The notes beneath the pieces were generated by a model. That model had not been told where the DNA came from. It made no database searches and worked only from the letters and a program-made list of their open reading frames with translations. Positions 45,992 to 54,848 of a stretch of 64,000 bases of DNA are shown here, piece after piece; position 1 is the stretch's first letter; the number at the start of each line of letters is the position of its first letter. The stretch is from Candidatus Equimonas faecalis (GTDB taxonomy: Bacteria; Bacteroidota; Bacteroidia; Bacteroidales; Bacteroidaceae), in NCBI GenBank assembly GCA_018066245.1, contig JAGHRT010000010.1, forward strand, positions 1-64,000, written 5' to 3'. A program made the translations under genes and the position numbers.

Positions 45992-46789
45992 ATGCAACAA
46001 TACCTCAACCTTCTCCAGCGCATACTTGACGAGGGCGTACAGAAAGGCGACCGCACCGGCACGGGCACGCTGTCCGTGTTCGGCCATCAGATGCGCTTCC
46101 GCATGGCCGACGGCTTCCCGCTGCTGACCACGAAGAAGCTCCACCTGAAAAGCATCATCCACGAGTTGCTCTGGTTTCTCCAGGGCGACACTAACGTGCG
46201 CTACCTGCAAGAGCACGGCGTGCGCATCTGGAACGAGTGGGCCGACCCCGCGACCGGCGAACTCGGCCCCGTGTATGGCCATCAATGGCGCTCATGGCCC
46301 GACTACAAGGGCGGCACGATTGACCAAATCAGTCAGGCGGTGGAGCTCATCCGCCACCACCCCGACTCGCGCCGCATACTGGTGAGCGCATGGAATCCTG
46401 CCGAGGTCGATGAGATGGCCCTGCCCCCGTGCCACTGCCTCTTCCAGTTCTACGTGGCCGAAGGCCGCCTCTCGCTGCAACTCTACCAACGCTCTGCCGA
46501 CACATTCCTCGGCGTGCCCTTCAACGTGGCCTCCTACGCCCTCCTCTTGCAGATGATGGCGCAGGTCTGCGGACTGGAGTGCGGCGACTTCATACACACC
46601 ACGGGCGACACCCACCTCTACCTCGACCACTTGGAGCAGGCGCGGCTGCAACTCACCCGCGAGCCGCGCCCCCTGCCCCGCATGGTCATCAATCCCGACG
46701 TGAAGGACATCTTCTCCTTCCGCTACGAAGATTTCCAGCTTGAAGGCTATGACCCGCACCCGCACATCAAGGCCACTGTCAGCGTGTAA
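45992..46789 (+). CDS. thyA: Thymidylate synthase
   Basis: A 265-residue enzyme that methylates dUMP with methylene-THF. [17 protein letters not shown], catalytic Cys147 in [33 protein letters not shown] and [11 protein letters not shown] are present. The open frame extends 21 codons upstream into [21 protein letters not shown] is the family start. No folA (dihydrofolate reductase) follows; instead a lipoprotein gene overlaps its end. The gcv operon in this window produces the same folate cofactor. Confidence 0.97.
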   Translation: MQQYLNLLQRILDEGVQKGDRTGTGTLSVFGHQMRFRMADGFPLLTTKKLHLKSIIHELLWFLQGDTNVRYLQEHGVRIWNEWADPATGELGPVYGHQWRSWPDYKGGTIDQISQAVELIRHHPDSRRILVSAWNPAEVDEMALPPCHCLFQFYVAEGRLSLQLYQRSADTFLGVPFNVASYALLLQMMAQVCGLECGDFIHTTGDTHLYLDHLEQARLQLTREPRPLPRMVINPDVKDIFSFRYEDFQLEGYDPHPHIKATVSV

Positions 46790-47411
46790 GTGGCTGCTGT
46801 GCCTGCTGGCACTTTCCGCCTGCAGCCGTCTGGAAATCGGCGACATGGAGGAGAAAGGGCAGCAGACGCCCGCGACCGACACGTTGAGCATAGCCGAGGC
46901 CCTGAGCGTGGCCGAAGCCCTGAAGGCCGAACAGGGGAAGGAAGTGGTGGTGGCGGGCTACTACGTCGGCTTCGTGAACGGCACGGCCCTCTCCAACGTA
47001 GTGTGGGCACAGAGCCTGGAGAAGGCTAACACCAACCTGCTTCTGGCCGACGACCCCACCCTCTACGACGAAGACAAGAGCCTGCCCGTGGAACTCTCCA
47101 CGGCACGAGGCATACGCTCCCAGCTGAACACTTTCGACAATCCTGCACTCTTCCGCCAACGCCTGCTCATAAGAGGCACCGTCAGCCCATACTTCGGCGT
47201 GAACGGCCTGAAAAGCGTTACGGCCTGGCGGCTGACAGGCGACGACGAATGGGAAGAACAGGACCAACAGGACAAGGATGACGACGGACCTGAGGGCGAG
47301 GGCGACAACCCTGCGCCCCAGCCCGACACCGGCGAGGGCGACAAGCCGCAACCCGTCGTAACGGGTCTGCCGCGCATCCTGCCCACGGGTTCGGCCCGTC
47401 GCGGACGATAG
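46749..47411 (+). CDS. Putative lipoprotein with OB-like domain
   Basis: A 220-residue protein with a lipoprotein signal ([12 protein letters not shown], lipobox LSAC) and a globular part (about 45-165; [15 protein letters not shown] ... [17 protein letters not shown]) that resembles the DUF6359/OB-fold lipoproteins of Bacteroidetes. The C-terminus is an acidic, proline-rich low-complexity tail. The ATG at 46749 lies inside thyA (41-nt overlap); a TTG at 46740 is an alternative start. Function unknown. Confidence 0.7.
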   Translation: MTRTRTSRPLSACKWLLCLLALSACSRLEIGDMEEKGQQTPATDTLSIAEALSVAEALKAEQGKEVVVAGYYVGFVNGTALSNVVWAQSLEKANTNLLLADDPTLYDEDKSLPVELSTARGIRSQLNTFDNPALFRQRLLIRGTVSPYFGVNGLKSVTAWRLTGDDEWEEQDQQDKDDDGPEGEGDNPAPQPDTGEGDKPQPVVTGLPRILPTGSARRGR

Positions 47412-47420
47412 CCTCACGCA

Positions 47421-47502
47421 GCCTATAGGCCACGGCAAACTGTCGGCGGACTAATTTCAACTATCCCATAGGTTAGGAAAAACTCTCCTATAGACTAATT
47501 TC
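47421..47502. repeat. Mixed module cluster downstream of the lipoprotein gene
   Basis: CCTATAGGCC, TGTCGGCGGACTAA, TCCCATAGG and TCCTATAGAC modules, followed by GC-rich palindrome-like DNA to 47575. Confidence 0.85.
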
Positions 47503-47588
47503 CACTCCTCCGCTTCCCCCTCTTCCCCGCCCTACCGGGAGGCTCTCCCCTCGGGACGGCAGGAGGAAGTTCTCCCTCTTCTGCAAAA

Positions 47589-47627
47589 AGTCCTCCGCCC
47601 CTGCTGCAAAGGCAAGGGCGGAGGACT
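47589..47627. terminator. Strong terminator of the decarboxylase gene
   Basis: A perfect 12-bp stem (AGTCCTCCGCCC at 47589 and its complement ending at 47627) with a T5 tract on the minus strand and a T4 tract on the plus strand, between convergent genes. Confidence 0.8.
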
Positions 47628-47660
47628 GCATTTTCCCATCGGCCTGTCAGTCGCAGGAGC

Positions 47661-48833
47661 CTACATGCAGTGCAGGTCGTCAAGGAAGGTGTCGATGGCC
47701 TCACGGGTGGCGTGCTGCATCACTACGATGTGCGACAGCGCCCCGCCAAAGCGCTCGTCGTAGCCGCAGGCCAGATGGTATTTCTCCACCACCTTGTCCG
47801 ACGGACGCTTGAAGAACACCGTGTTGCTCAGCTCATTGACCCAGTAGGGGTAGGCCAGTTCCTCCAAGCGGCGGCAGAGGTAGGCCGTGTTCTGCAAGAG
47901 GGTGTAGGCCTGCGCCTGCCATGCCTCGGTGCCTATATGCTTGATGAGCCAATAGAACTTCAGGGGATTGAAGGCGGAGCGGGAGCAATTTATCATCTTC
48001 ATGTCCTGATTCACGTAGGCTATGCGGAAATGATCCTGCGCATCGTAGATGTCGCGCGTCGTCAGGAACAGGCCCGCCGGATTGCCCGTGCCGAAAAACT
48101 TGTGGCCGCTCACGGCAATGGACTGGAAGCCCTGCTTCTGCTGGCTTACGATGTCGGCATACTGGGAGAAGGCCAGATAGCCGCCAAACAGGGCGGCATC
48201 GACGTGGCGGTACACCTCCATGCGGGGGTGCCGGGCCAGCACGGCGTTGAGAGCCGCCTGGTCGTCGATGGCCCCCTTGAAGGTGGAGCCCATGGCGTAC
48301 ACGATCAGGCAGGGCCGCTCCGGCGTGAGACATTCGGCGAGGGCTTCGGGCTGCATCCGCCCCATGGCATCGCAGGCCACGAGGCGCACCTCCAGATTCT
48401 GCAAGTGGGCCAACCGCATGTTGGAATAGTGGGCCTCCTCGCTGACGTAGAACACGGGCTCGCGCCCCGTCCGTCCACGCAGGTAGCTCGCGCCGAAATA
48501 GATGCCGTGATTGTTGCCGTCGGTGCCGCAACTGCTCACCAGCCCCCAGAAGCTGTTGGGGGCGAAGCCATAGAACGGCGCGAAGTATTCCAGGACCTCA
48601 CGCTCGAAACGGTGGGACGACATGCGCGAGGCCGCGCTGGAGAAGGGGTCGCCGGCGTTGTTGAGACACACGCGGTCAAGGCCGTTGGCCGAATACCACT
48701 CAAAGAAATCGCCCAGTTGGATGTCCTGATTGCCAGGGTAGCCCAACTCGCACTCACTCTGCGCATAGGCTTCCCTTGCCCATTCGTCGAGTTCAGGGAT
48801 GCCCGACAGGCGTTTATCCTCCATATCTTTCAT
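47661..48833 (-). CDS. PLP-dependent histidine/serine-type decarboxylase (group II)
   Basis: A 390-residue fold-type I decarboxylase. The PLP lysine is Lys245 in VSGHKFFGTG, the ring-stacking His135 is in EEAHYSNMR, and Asp212 in HVDAALFGG pairs with the pyridine nitrogen; SSCGTDGNNHGIYFGA binds phosphate. The motif set matches the bacterial PLP histidine decarboxylase and plant serine decarboxylase group rather than glutamate or aromatic decarboxylases. The amine product cannot be fixed from sequence. No histidine/histamine antiporter lies next to it. Confidence 0.85.
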   Translation of the reverse strand: MKDMEDKRLSGIPELDEWAREAYAQSECELGYPGNQDIQLGDFFEWYSANGLDRVCLNNAGDPFSSAASRMSSHRFEREVLEYFAPFYGFAPNSFWGLVSSCGTDGNNHGIYFGASYLRGRTGREPVFYVSEEAHYSNMRLAHLQNLEVRLVACDAMGRMQPEALAECLTPERPCLIVYAMGSTFKGAIDDQAALNAVLARHPRMEVYRHVDAALFGGYLAFSQYADIVSQQKQGFQSIAVSGHKFFGTGNPAGLFLTTRDIYDAQDHFRIAYVNQDMKMINCSRSAFNPLKFYWLIKHIGTEAWQAQAYTLLQNTAYLCRRLEELAYPYWVNELSNTVFFKRPSDKVVEKYHLACGYDERFGGALSHIVVMQHATREAIDTFLDDLHCM

Positions 48834-48870
48834 GTTTTTTAAAGCTTAAGTCCGTACCATGCAGCCGCCC

Positions 48871-49674
48871 CTATCGCACCGTCCGGCCGTGGCCGGGCAG
48901 ATTGCGGTAGGCGTTGCGTATGCTCCGGTTGTCCAAGGTGTAACGGCGGCAGACCGGGCGGCCCTCCTGATTGAGGTTGTGCTCCAGCAGCCACTCATAC
49001 ATTTCATGACGGTAGAACAGCCGCGCAGGCTGGCCGTGGTCGATGCCCGGCAACCGGGTGAAGATGAGCCTCTCGCCCTTATTGATTTGGCGGATGCGCT
49101 GCACAACGCGCTCACTGCAACTGATAGGCACGGGGCGGTCGGCCGTGCCGTGCAGAATCCAGAGGGGAAGCGTGGCCAGCGGGTCGATGGGCGCATTCAC
49201 TCCGCCGCAAATGCCGATGGCAGCCGCCACCTGCGAGGCGTAGGCCGAAGCGAAGTCCAGCGTGCCGTAGCCACCCATCGACATACCTATTACATATACG
49301 CGCGTAGAGTCTATACGGTGCTGGCTCTTCACCCACTGCACGGTGTTCATCACCTTCTGAGCGTTCCACCCGCCCCTGCACTGCGGCGCAAGGACGTAGG
49401 CGGGAATGTCCAGCCCCTTATGCACCGCGTCGAGCGGGCCATAGCGCTCCACGCGCTTGAGGTCGGACCCCTGCAGGCTGGCCCCATGGAGGAACACAAT
49501 CAGCGGCACGCGGGCCGTGTCCTTTCCGGCCACATCGGGCGTGTAGAGCATGAAGTTGTAGCCACCCGTGGCAGAGGCGTTGCGATGGGCCTTTATGCTC
49601 CACGCGCCTGCCCCCTGGCAAACCACGAGGAGCAGGGCGAGCATTGCGGCAAGTCTGCCTTTACTCAAAATCAT
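48871..49674 (-). CDS. Secreted alpha/beta hydrolase (esterase/PHB-depolymerase-like)
   Basis: A 267-residue exported hydrolase. After the signal peptide (LALLLVVCQGAGA) come VPLIVFLHGASLQGSD (oxyanion hole), the nucleophile elbow GMSMGGYG, LHGTADRPVP (catalytic Asp) and GIDHGQPARLFY (catalytic His). The type resembles LpqC/phospholipase-carboxylesterase proteins. Substrate unknown. The promoter at 49678-49709 would leave almost no leader, so Met11 (49644) is a possible true start. Confidence 0.85.
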   Translation of the reverse strand: MILSKGRLAAMLALLLVVCQGAGAWSIKAHRNASATGGYNFMLYTPDVAGKDTARVPLIVFLHGASLQGSDLKRVERYGPLDAVHKGLDIPAYVLAPQCRGGWNAQKVMNTVQWVKSQHRIDSTRVYVIGMSMGGYGTLDFASAYASQVAAAIGICGGVNAPIDPLATLPLWILHGTADRPVPISCSERVVQRIRQINKGERLIFTRLPGIDHGQPARLFYRHEMYEWLLEHNLNQEGRPVCRRYTLDNRSIRNAYRNLPGHGRTVR

Positions 49675-49677
49675 GCT

Positions 49678-49709
49678 GCAAATTTACAAAAAATTCTTTA
49701 ACTGGCAAA
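49678..49709 (-). promoter_or_regulatory. Promoter of the hydrolase gene
   Basis: On the minus strand TTTG (49706-49709), 19 nt, then TAAATTTGC (49678-49686). It almost touches the ATG at 49674. Confidence 0.6.
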
Positions 49710-49734
49710 TCGGCGTACTGGGGAATTGGCGAAA

Positions 49735-49818
49735 ACTGTCGGCGGACTACGAAATACTACCCTATAGACAAGGAAAAACCATCGTATAGGACAGAAAACG
49801 GCATCGTATAGGACAGGG
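49735..49818. repeat. Mixed module cluster between hydrolase gene and ssrA
   Basis: TGTCGGCGGACTACG, CCCTATAGACA, and two TCGTATAGGACAG modules. Confidence 0.9.
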
Positions 49819-49864
49819 AAACGCACGCCATAAGCGTTGTGCTTTTAGGCTGTACGCCACAATT

Positions 49865-50022
49865 CCGCTCGGAAAAGCGCAAATTTCGCTGCGCTCAATT
49901 TGGTTTTTCACTCGCTTATTCGCAACTCTGGGCTTCGCCCCAAGATACTCCCGCTCGGAAAAGCACAAATTTCGCTGCGCTCAATTTGGTTTTTCACTCG
50001 CTTATTCGTATCTTTGCAGCCG
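49865..50022 (+). repeat. Promoter-bearing repeat (copy B) with internal duplication, upstream of ssrA
   Basis: A 58-nt segment (49865-49922) recurs at 49951-50008 with one mismatch. Only the second copy continues into a good -7 (TATCTTTGC); the first reads CAACTCTGG. Block order matches 12144-12258. With the module cluster at 49735-49818 and the hydrolase promoter this fills the 357-nt gap 49675-50031. Confidence 0.85.
49985..50017 (+). promoter_or_regulatory. ssrA promoter
   Basis: TTTG (49985-49988), 20 nt, TATCTTTGC (50009-50017): a perfect Bacteroidetes promoter, 14 nt before the mature 5' end of tmRNA. Confidence 0.8.
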
Positions 50023-50031
50023 CTTTACGCA

Positions 50032-50430
50032 GGGGCCGACTGGATTTGACAGCGGGCCGGACGTATGAGTAAGCATGCAGTGCGGGCGTGAACGGGCACT
50101 TAAATCTCGGTTCTCAACAATTTAACTGGCAACAACAGCTATGCTCTCGCTGCCTAACCGAAGTACAGTAGGTTAGCTTCATCCCCGCTCCAGGAGTAGG
50201 GACGAGACGTCGCCCAAGCGCCCTTTTCCCGAGGCGGCTTGAACCGGCGGCGCAGATAAATCGGGAATAGCCAGCGGCCCGTCTCCGGCCTAAGGCGAAG
50301 CTCCTATGGAGACTAAGGCAGAGGTTGGTGGCTCTGGTCTTGCCGCTGCACGAAAAACCAGTCAGAGATAAGCATGTAGAAAGCTTGTGCTTTCCCCGTT
50401 TGGACGAGGGTTCGATTCCCTCCGGCTCCA
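50032..50430 (+). ncRNA. ssrA: Transfer-messenger RNA (tmRNA)
   Basis: A one-piece tmRNA. The 5' end GGGGCCGACUGGAUUUGACAG pairs with the 3' CGGCUCC (one G-U), and GGTTCGATTCCCTCC forms the T arm. The tag frame starts at GGC 50128 and reads GNNSYALAA then TAA (50155-50157). CCA is not encoded: the gene ends CGGCTCCA then CA, so the end would be added. It rescues stalled ribosomes with SmpB and marks peptides for degradation. Confidence 0.95.
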
Positions 50431-50435
50431 CATTA

Positions 50436-50606
50436 GAATTAGCAAATGAGAGAATGAGCAAATGAGCGCAGGGCTGGCCACGGCACCGCCCCCACCGTCA
50501 ATTCTCCCATTTGCTAATTTGCCAATCTCCCCCCGATTTACTCATTTGCTACCCCCCAATTTGCCAATTCGCTAATTTGCTCATTCCCTCAATTCGCTAA
50601 TTTCCC
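50436..50606. repeat. AT-rich AATTTGC/AATTCGC repeat array between ssrA and comM
   Basis: Irregular 7-9 nt units (ATTTGCTA, ATTTGCCA, ATTCGCTA, with CTCATT variants) interrupted by a short GC-rich piece (50465-50500). It ends next to the comM start codon. Same type as 4204-4284. Confidence 0.75.
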
Positions 50607-50608
50607 CC

Positions 50609-52159
50609 ATGCTTGCAACCGTACACACAGCAGCCTTAAACGGTCTCACCGCCATGCACGTCTTCATCGAGACCAATGTAAGGCGCAGCAACGGCGACAC
50701 CAACTTCTTCATGGTGGGCCTGCCCGACAGCGCCGTGCGGGAAAGCCGCACACGCGTCATGGCCGCACTCCAAAGCAGCGAAGTATGCCTGCCGCCCAAC
50801 ATGAACGTGGACATCAACTTCGCCCCCGCCGACGTAAGGAAAGAAGGCACCGGCTACGACCTGCCCCTTGCCATAGCCCTCGTCAGCGGCGCAGGGATGC
50901 TGCCCACCGACATGCTGGAACAAACCATGTTCGTGGGGGAACTGGGCCTCGACGGTACACTCCGCCCCGTGCGCGGTGCCCTGCCCATAGCCATCAAGGC
51001 TCGGGAAATGGGTTTTGAGAGGCTCATTCTCCCCACCCAGAACGCCCGCGAAGCCGCCGTGGTCAATCGTCTGAAAGTGTTCGGCGCAGGCAAGCTCTCG
51101 CAGGTAATCGGTTTCCTGCGCAGCGAGGCCGATTTGGAGCAGACCGAGGTTGATACGCGCGGCGAGTTCTTTGCCTCACAGCCCCGCTACGCCTACGACT
51201 TCGCCGAAGTGAAAGGCCAGCAGACAGCCAAGCGGGCCATGGAAGTGGCCGCTGCGGGCGGACACAACATCCTGCTCGTGGGTTCACCCGGCTGCGGGAA
51301 AAGCATGATTGCCAAGCGACTGCCCAGCATTCTTCCGCCCCTCACCCTGGCCGAAAGCCTGGAGACCACGCAGATTCACTCCGTGGCCGGAAAACTCTCG
51401 CCCACCGACACGCTCATCAAGGAGCGCCCCTTCCGCGCCCCTCACCACACCGTGAGCGACGTCGCCCTCATCGGCGGCGGCACCACCTTCCAGCCAGGCG
51501 AAATCAGCCTCAGCCACAACGGCGTGCTTTTCCTTGACGAATTTCCCGAGTTCAGCCGCTCCGCACTGGAGACCATGCGCCAGCCGCTGGAAGACCGCGT
51601 GATACAAATCAGCCGCGTGAAATACAGCATCACCATGCCCTGCTCCTTCCAGCTGGTGGCCGCCATGAATCCCTGCCCCTGCGGCTACTACAACGACCCG
51701 CAGAGGAAATGCACCTGCAACCCGGGACAAATCCAACGCTACATGAGCCGCATCAGCGGGCCGCTTCTCGACCGCATCGACCTGCAGGTGGAAGTCCTCC
51801 CCGTGCCGCTGACCGACCTCGCCTCCGCCCCCGCCGGCGAACCCAGCGCCGCCATCCGCCAGCGCGTCATCGCGGCCCGAACCATCCAGAGTGAGCGCTT
51901 CAAACGCGAGAAGGGCATCCACTGCAACGCGCAGATGAACACCCGTCTCCTCAATCTCTATGCTCAACCCGTACCCGAGGCCATGGACTACCTGATGAAG
52001 GCCATGACGCGCCTCCAACTCTCGGCACGAGCCTACGAGCGCGTTCTCAAAGTGGCCCGCACCATCGCCGACCTCGCGGCTTCCGCCGACGTTACGAAAA
52101 CGCACATCGCCGAAGCCCTCTCCTACCGCAACCTTGACCGTTCCTCATGGGGAGAGTAG
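50609..52159 (+). CDS. comM: YifB/ComM family Mg-chelatase-like AAA+ ATPase
   Basis: A 516-residue protein: an N-terminal Lon-protease-like domain (VGLPDSAVRESRTRV, YDLPLAIALV), Walker A GSPGCGKSMIAKRLPS near residue 225, FRAPHHTVSDVALIGGG, Walker B GVLFLDEFPEF and a Cys-rich MNPCPCGYY ... CTC zinc-like motif. ComM is a branch-migration helicase that aids integration of transforming DNA. No competence genes are adjacent. Confidence 0.93.
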   Translation: MLATVHTAALNGLTAMHVFIETNVRRSNGDTNFFMVGLPDSAVRESRTRVMAALQSSEVCLPPNMNVDINFAPADVRKEGTGYDLPLAIALVSGAGMLPTDMLEQTMFVGELGLDGTLRPVRGALPIAIKAREMGFERLILPTQNAREAAVVNRLKVFGAGKLSQVIGFLRSEADLEQTEVDTRGEFFASQPRYAYDFAEVKGQQTAKRAMEVAAAGGHNILLVGSPGCGKSMIAKRLPSILPPLTLAESLETTQIHSVAGKLSPTDTLIKERPFRAPHHTVSDVALIGGGTTFQPGEISLSHNGVLFLDEFPEFSRSALETMRQPLEDRVIQISRVKYSITMPCSFQLVAAMNPCPCGYYNDPQRKCTCNPGQIQRYMSRISGPLLDRIDLQVEVLPVPLTDLASAPAGEPSAAIRQRVIAARTIQSERFKREKGIHCNAQMNTRLLNLYAQPVPEAMDYLMKAMTRLQLSARAYERVLKVARTIADLAASADVTKTHIAEALSYRNLDRSSWGE

Positions 52160-52207
52160 GCTTTTCGCTATCCGAGCTACCCTCTCCTTTTTTATTTCAT
52201 AATCCAC

Positions 52208-53521
52208 TCACTGATTCTGTCGGTTGGCCACACGGACAATCGTCTGGGGCCATTTTGCCCAGAGGTAGGCGGTGCGCACGATGAGGTGAGCCAAATAGCC
52301 GGCATACACGGCGTGTACGCCCCAGAAGGAGTACAGCGCCAGATAACTCCCCACAAAGCCCAGAGCTGCCAGCAACATGCAGTCGCGCACCTGACGGCCT
52401 GCCGTTGCGCCTATATAAATGCCGTCCCACATAAAGGCGGCGCAGCTCACTATGGGCATGGCTACGAGCCAGAGGAGCAGGGGGGCGGCATCGTGGCGCA
52501 CGGCAACATCGGTGGTAAAGAGGTTCACCATGCCCTGGCCCCACACAGCATAAAGGACGGTGAACACCAGTCCTACGCCAAGGCACCATATCATGAGCAG
52601 GCGCACGGCTTGCCGCGTGCGGAGCGCATCGTGTGCGCCGATAAAGCGCCCCACCAGGGCCTCGCCTGCATAGGCGAAACCATCGACGAAGTAGCTGAAA
52701 AGCATCATCAGCTGCATCATCACGGCTCCCACGGCGAGAGCCACATCGCCATAGGCGGAAGTGAGAGCCGTGAAGCCTACGTACACCACCATAAAGCCCA
52801 GGGAGCGCAACATCAGATGGCCTCCGAGATGCGTCATACGCCGCAGGCGTTGCCAACGAAGGCCCTCACGGATTTGCAGGATTTGCAGGATGTCGCGGCG
52901 ATAGCCTGCCACCAGCAGGAATACGGCCACAGCCAAACCTGTCCACTGCGCCACCACCGTGCCGTAGGCCACGCCGAGCGGCCCCAGCGGAGTGTGGACG
53001 GCCAGCGCATAGCTGCATACGATGTTCGTAAGATTCACCGCCACGTCCATCACCATAGGGCCCACCGTGTTTTGCGAGCCGATGAACCAGCCCTTCAAAG
53101 CCATGAGCGAGAGGGTGGCGGGAGCAGCCCAAATGCGAATGTGGTAGTAGCTGCGGGCGAAGGAGGCCACTTCATCGGTGCAGGGCACGCAGAGCAGGGC
53201 CACCTCCACGATGAGCCAGCCCGTCAGTATGAGCAGCAGCGCACTGCCCAGGGCCAGCGTCAGGCTTTGCACGAGCAGCGCGGCGCGGTCAGCATTGTCG
53301 CCTCTTCCGAAAGCCTGTGCAGTCAGGCCTCCCGTCCCCACGCGCAGAAACCCAAAGTTCCAGTAGAGCAAAGTGAACAGCATTGTGCCTATGGCAATGC
53401 CGCCCATGGCAGAGGCATCGGCAATGTGGCCGGCTATGGCCATGTCCACCATACCGACAAGCGGCACGGTTACATTGGCCAGTATGCTTGGCAGAGCCAA
53501 GCGCAGAATTTCCTTGTTCAA
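52208..53521 (-). CDS. MATE family multidrug/toxin exporter (DinF-like)
   Basis: A 437-residue inner-membrane protein with about 12 helices. ALPSILANVTVPLVGMVDMAIAGH at the N-terminus and TGGLTAQAFGRGD are MATE signatures. MATE proteins expel cationic compounds in exchange for Na+ or H+. Alone between convergent comM and the next minus-strand gene. Confidence 0.92.
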   Translation of the reverse strand: MNKEILRLALPSILANVTVPLVGMVDMAIAGHIADASAMGGIAIGTMLFTLLYWNFGFLRVGTGGLTAQAFGRGDNADRAALLVQSLTLALGSALLLILTGWLIVEVALLCVPCTDEVASFARSYYHIRIWAAPATLSLMALKGWFIGSQNTVGPMVMDVAVNLTNIVCSYALAVHTPLGPLGVAYGTVVAQWTGLAVAVFLLVAGYRRDILQILQIREGLRWQRLRRMTHLGGHLMLRSLGFMVVYVGFTALTSAYGDVALAVGAVMMQLMMLFSYFVDGFAYAGEALVGRFIGAHDALRTRQAVRLLMIWCLGVGLVFTVLYAVWGQGMVNLFTTDVAVRHDAAPLLLWLVAMPIVSCAAFMWDGIYIGATAGRQVRDCMLLAALGFVGSYLALYSFWGVHAVYAGYLAHLIVRTAYLWAKWPQTIVRVANRQNQ

Positions 53522-53616
53522 GACCGTAAGTATTGAAAGGCAAAAAAACAGGAATGAGCCGTAAGCGATGAAAGCACTTCCCGCCAGCCCCGTTTACTCA
53601 TTATATATATTAAGCC

Positions 53617-54744
53617 TCACCCTATCAGCGCCCAAACCCAGTGAGCCACCACGCCAGCACAGATACCGCCTATAGTGTGGGCGGCAATGGCCTTGGAAGT
53701 GAGCTGGCGGTAACCCAGAGAATCGAGCATGGCCGTGTGGGTGCTGAGATAGCCGCTCCAACACATGCCAATGGCAGTGAACACGGCAATGGCGTTGTCA
53801 TCAATCCAACCTTGAGCGGCGAAGTTGGGAACAAGACCAAGGGCGGCACCCACGGCACCGAGGGCCGTGATGGGGAAAGCTATCTGATGCGGGTCATTGA
53901 AGCCGAACAGCCATTCAAACACCACGGAGCATCTCTCCGCCAGCCAAGGGAGGAGTTCCACGCCCTCGTAGGCAGCACCCGTAAAGTCCCCCGTCTTGCT
54001 GGCTCCGAAAGTGAGAATCATCACGGAGGTGCTGATGACCAGAACGCCCGGAATGATGGCCAAGCCTATTTCCACGCCGGCCTTTCCGCCGTCGAGGATG
54101 GCATCGAGGATGCGCATAAAGAGACCTTTCTTCTCCTTTTCGCCCTTGACGGCCGCCAGCTTCTCATCGTCATACACCTCCACTGCCATTTCCGTGCGGA
54201 AGTCAGGATAGACCTTGCAAGTGAAATACTGCATAATGCGCGTGCTGACAATGCAGCCGCAGAAAGCGCCGAACAGTCCGACAAAGGGAGCCGTGGTGTA
54301 GCCCTGCCCCACCATGAACACGATAACCAAAAGGCCCATGCCGAAGGCCGTACCGAAGTTGGTGAGGGATATAAACTGATATTTACGGAAAAAGCGTGCG
54401 AACTTCTTGTCGTGGGCCAGAGTAATGATAGCGGGGTTGTCGCTCAAAAAGGTAAGTACCGCACCGAGGGAAGCCGTTCCGGGAAGATTGAAGAGCGGCT
54501 TCATAAGGGGACGCAGCAGTTTTTCAAAGAGGCTCACCACGCCGAACTTACTGAATATCTTGCCCAAAGCGCCCGTTATCACGCAGATAGCCATCAGGAA
54601 GAAGCAGGTATTGATGAGCAGGTCGAAGGCTGTGTGCATGATGGTGTTCATCATGTTGGCCACGCCCATAATACGGCCAAGGTAGCCGAAGATAAGGCCA
54701 ACTACAAGAAGGCAAATGATGCCGTCGGGAATATACTTTTTCAT
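53617..54744 (-). CDS. Nucleoside-recognition (Gate) domain membrane protein
   Basis: A 375-residue polytopic membrane protein with two Gate-domain halves (GVVSLFEKLLRPLMKPLFNLPGT-like and GAALGLVPNFAAQG-like segments) resembling the SpoIIIE-independent SpmA/B and YjiH-type families and CD0519-type proteins. A helix hairpin with SDNPAIITLAHDKKFARFF is conserved. Its transport substrate is unknown. Confidence 0.75.
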   Translation of the reverse strand: MKKYIPDGIICLLVVGLIFGYLGRIMGVANMMNTIMHTAFDLLINTCFFLMAICVITGALGKIFSKFGVVSLFEKLLRPLMKPLFNLPGTASLGAVLTFLSDNPAIITLAHDKKFARFFRKYQFISLTNFGTAFGMGLLVIVFMVGQGYTTAPFVGLFGAFCGCIVSTRIMQYFTCKVYPDFRTEMAVEVYDDEKLAAVKGEKEKKGLFMRILDAILDGGKAGVEIGLAIIPGVLVISTSVMILTFGASKTGDFTGAAYEGVELLPWLAERCSVVFEWLFGFNDPHQIAFPITALGAVGAALGLVPNFAAQGWIDDNAIAVFTAIGMCWSGYLSTHTAMLDSLGYRQLTSKAIAAHTIGGICAGVVAHWVWALIG

Positions 54745-54848
54745 AATGAAGACCCTGCACCCCCTTAGGGGGCTTTCTGTTAGGGTTAATGTTTTATTTT
54801 ATTTTTGAATCCACAAGGGTTCCTAATTTACTCACTTCCTCCATTTGC

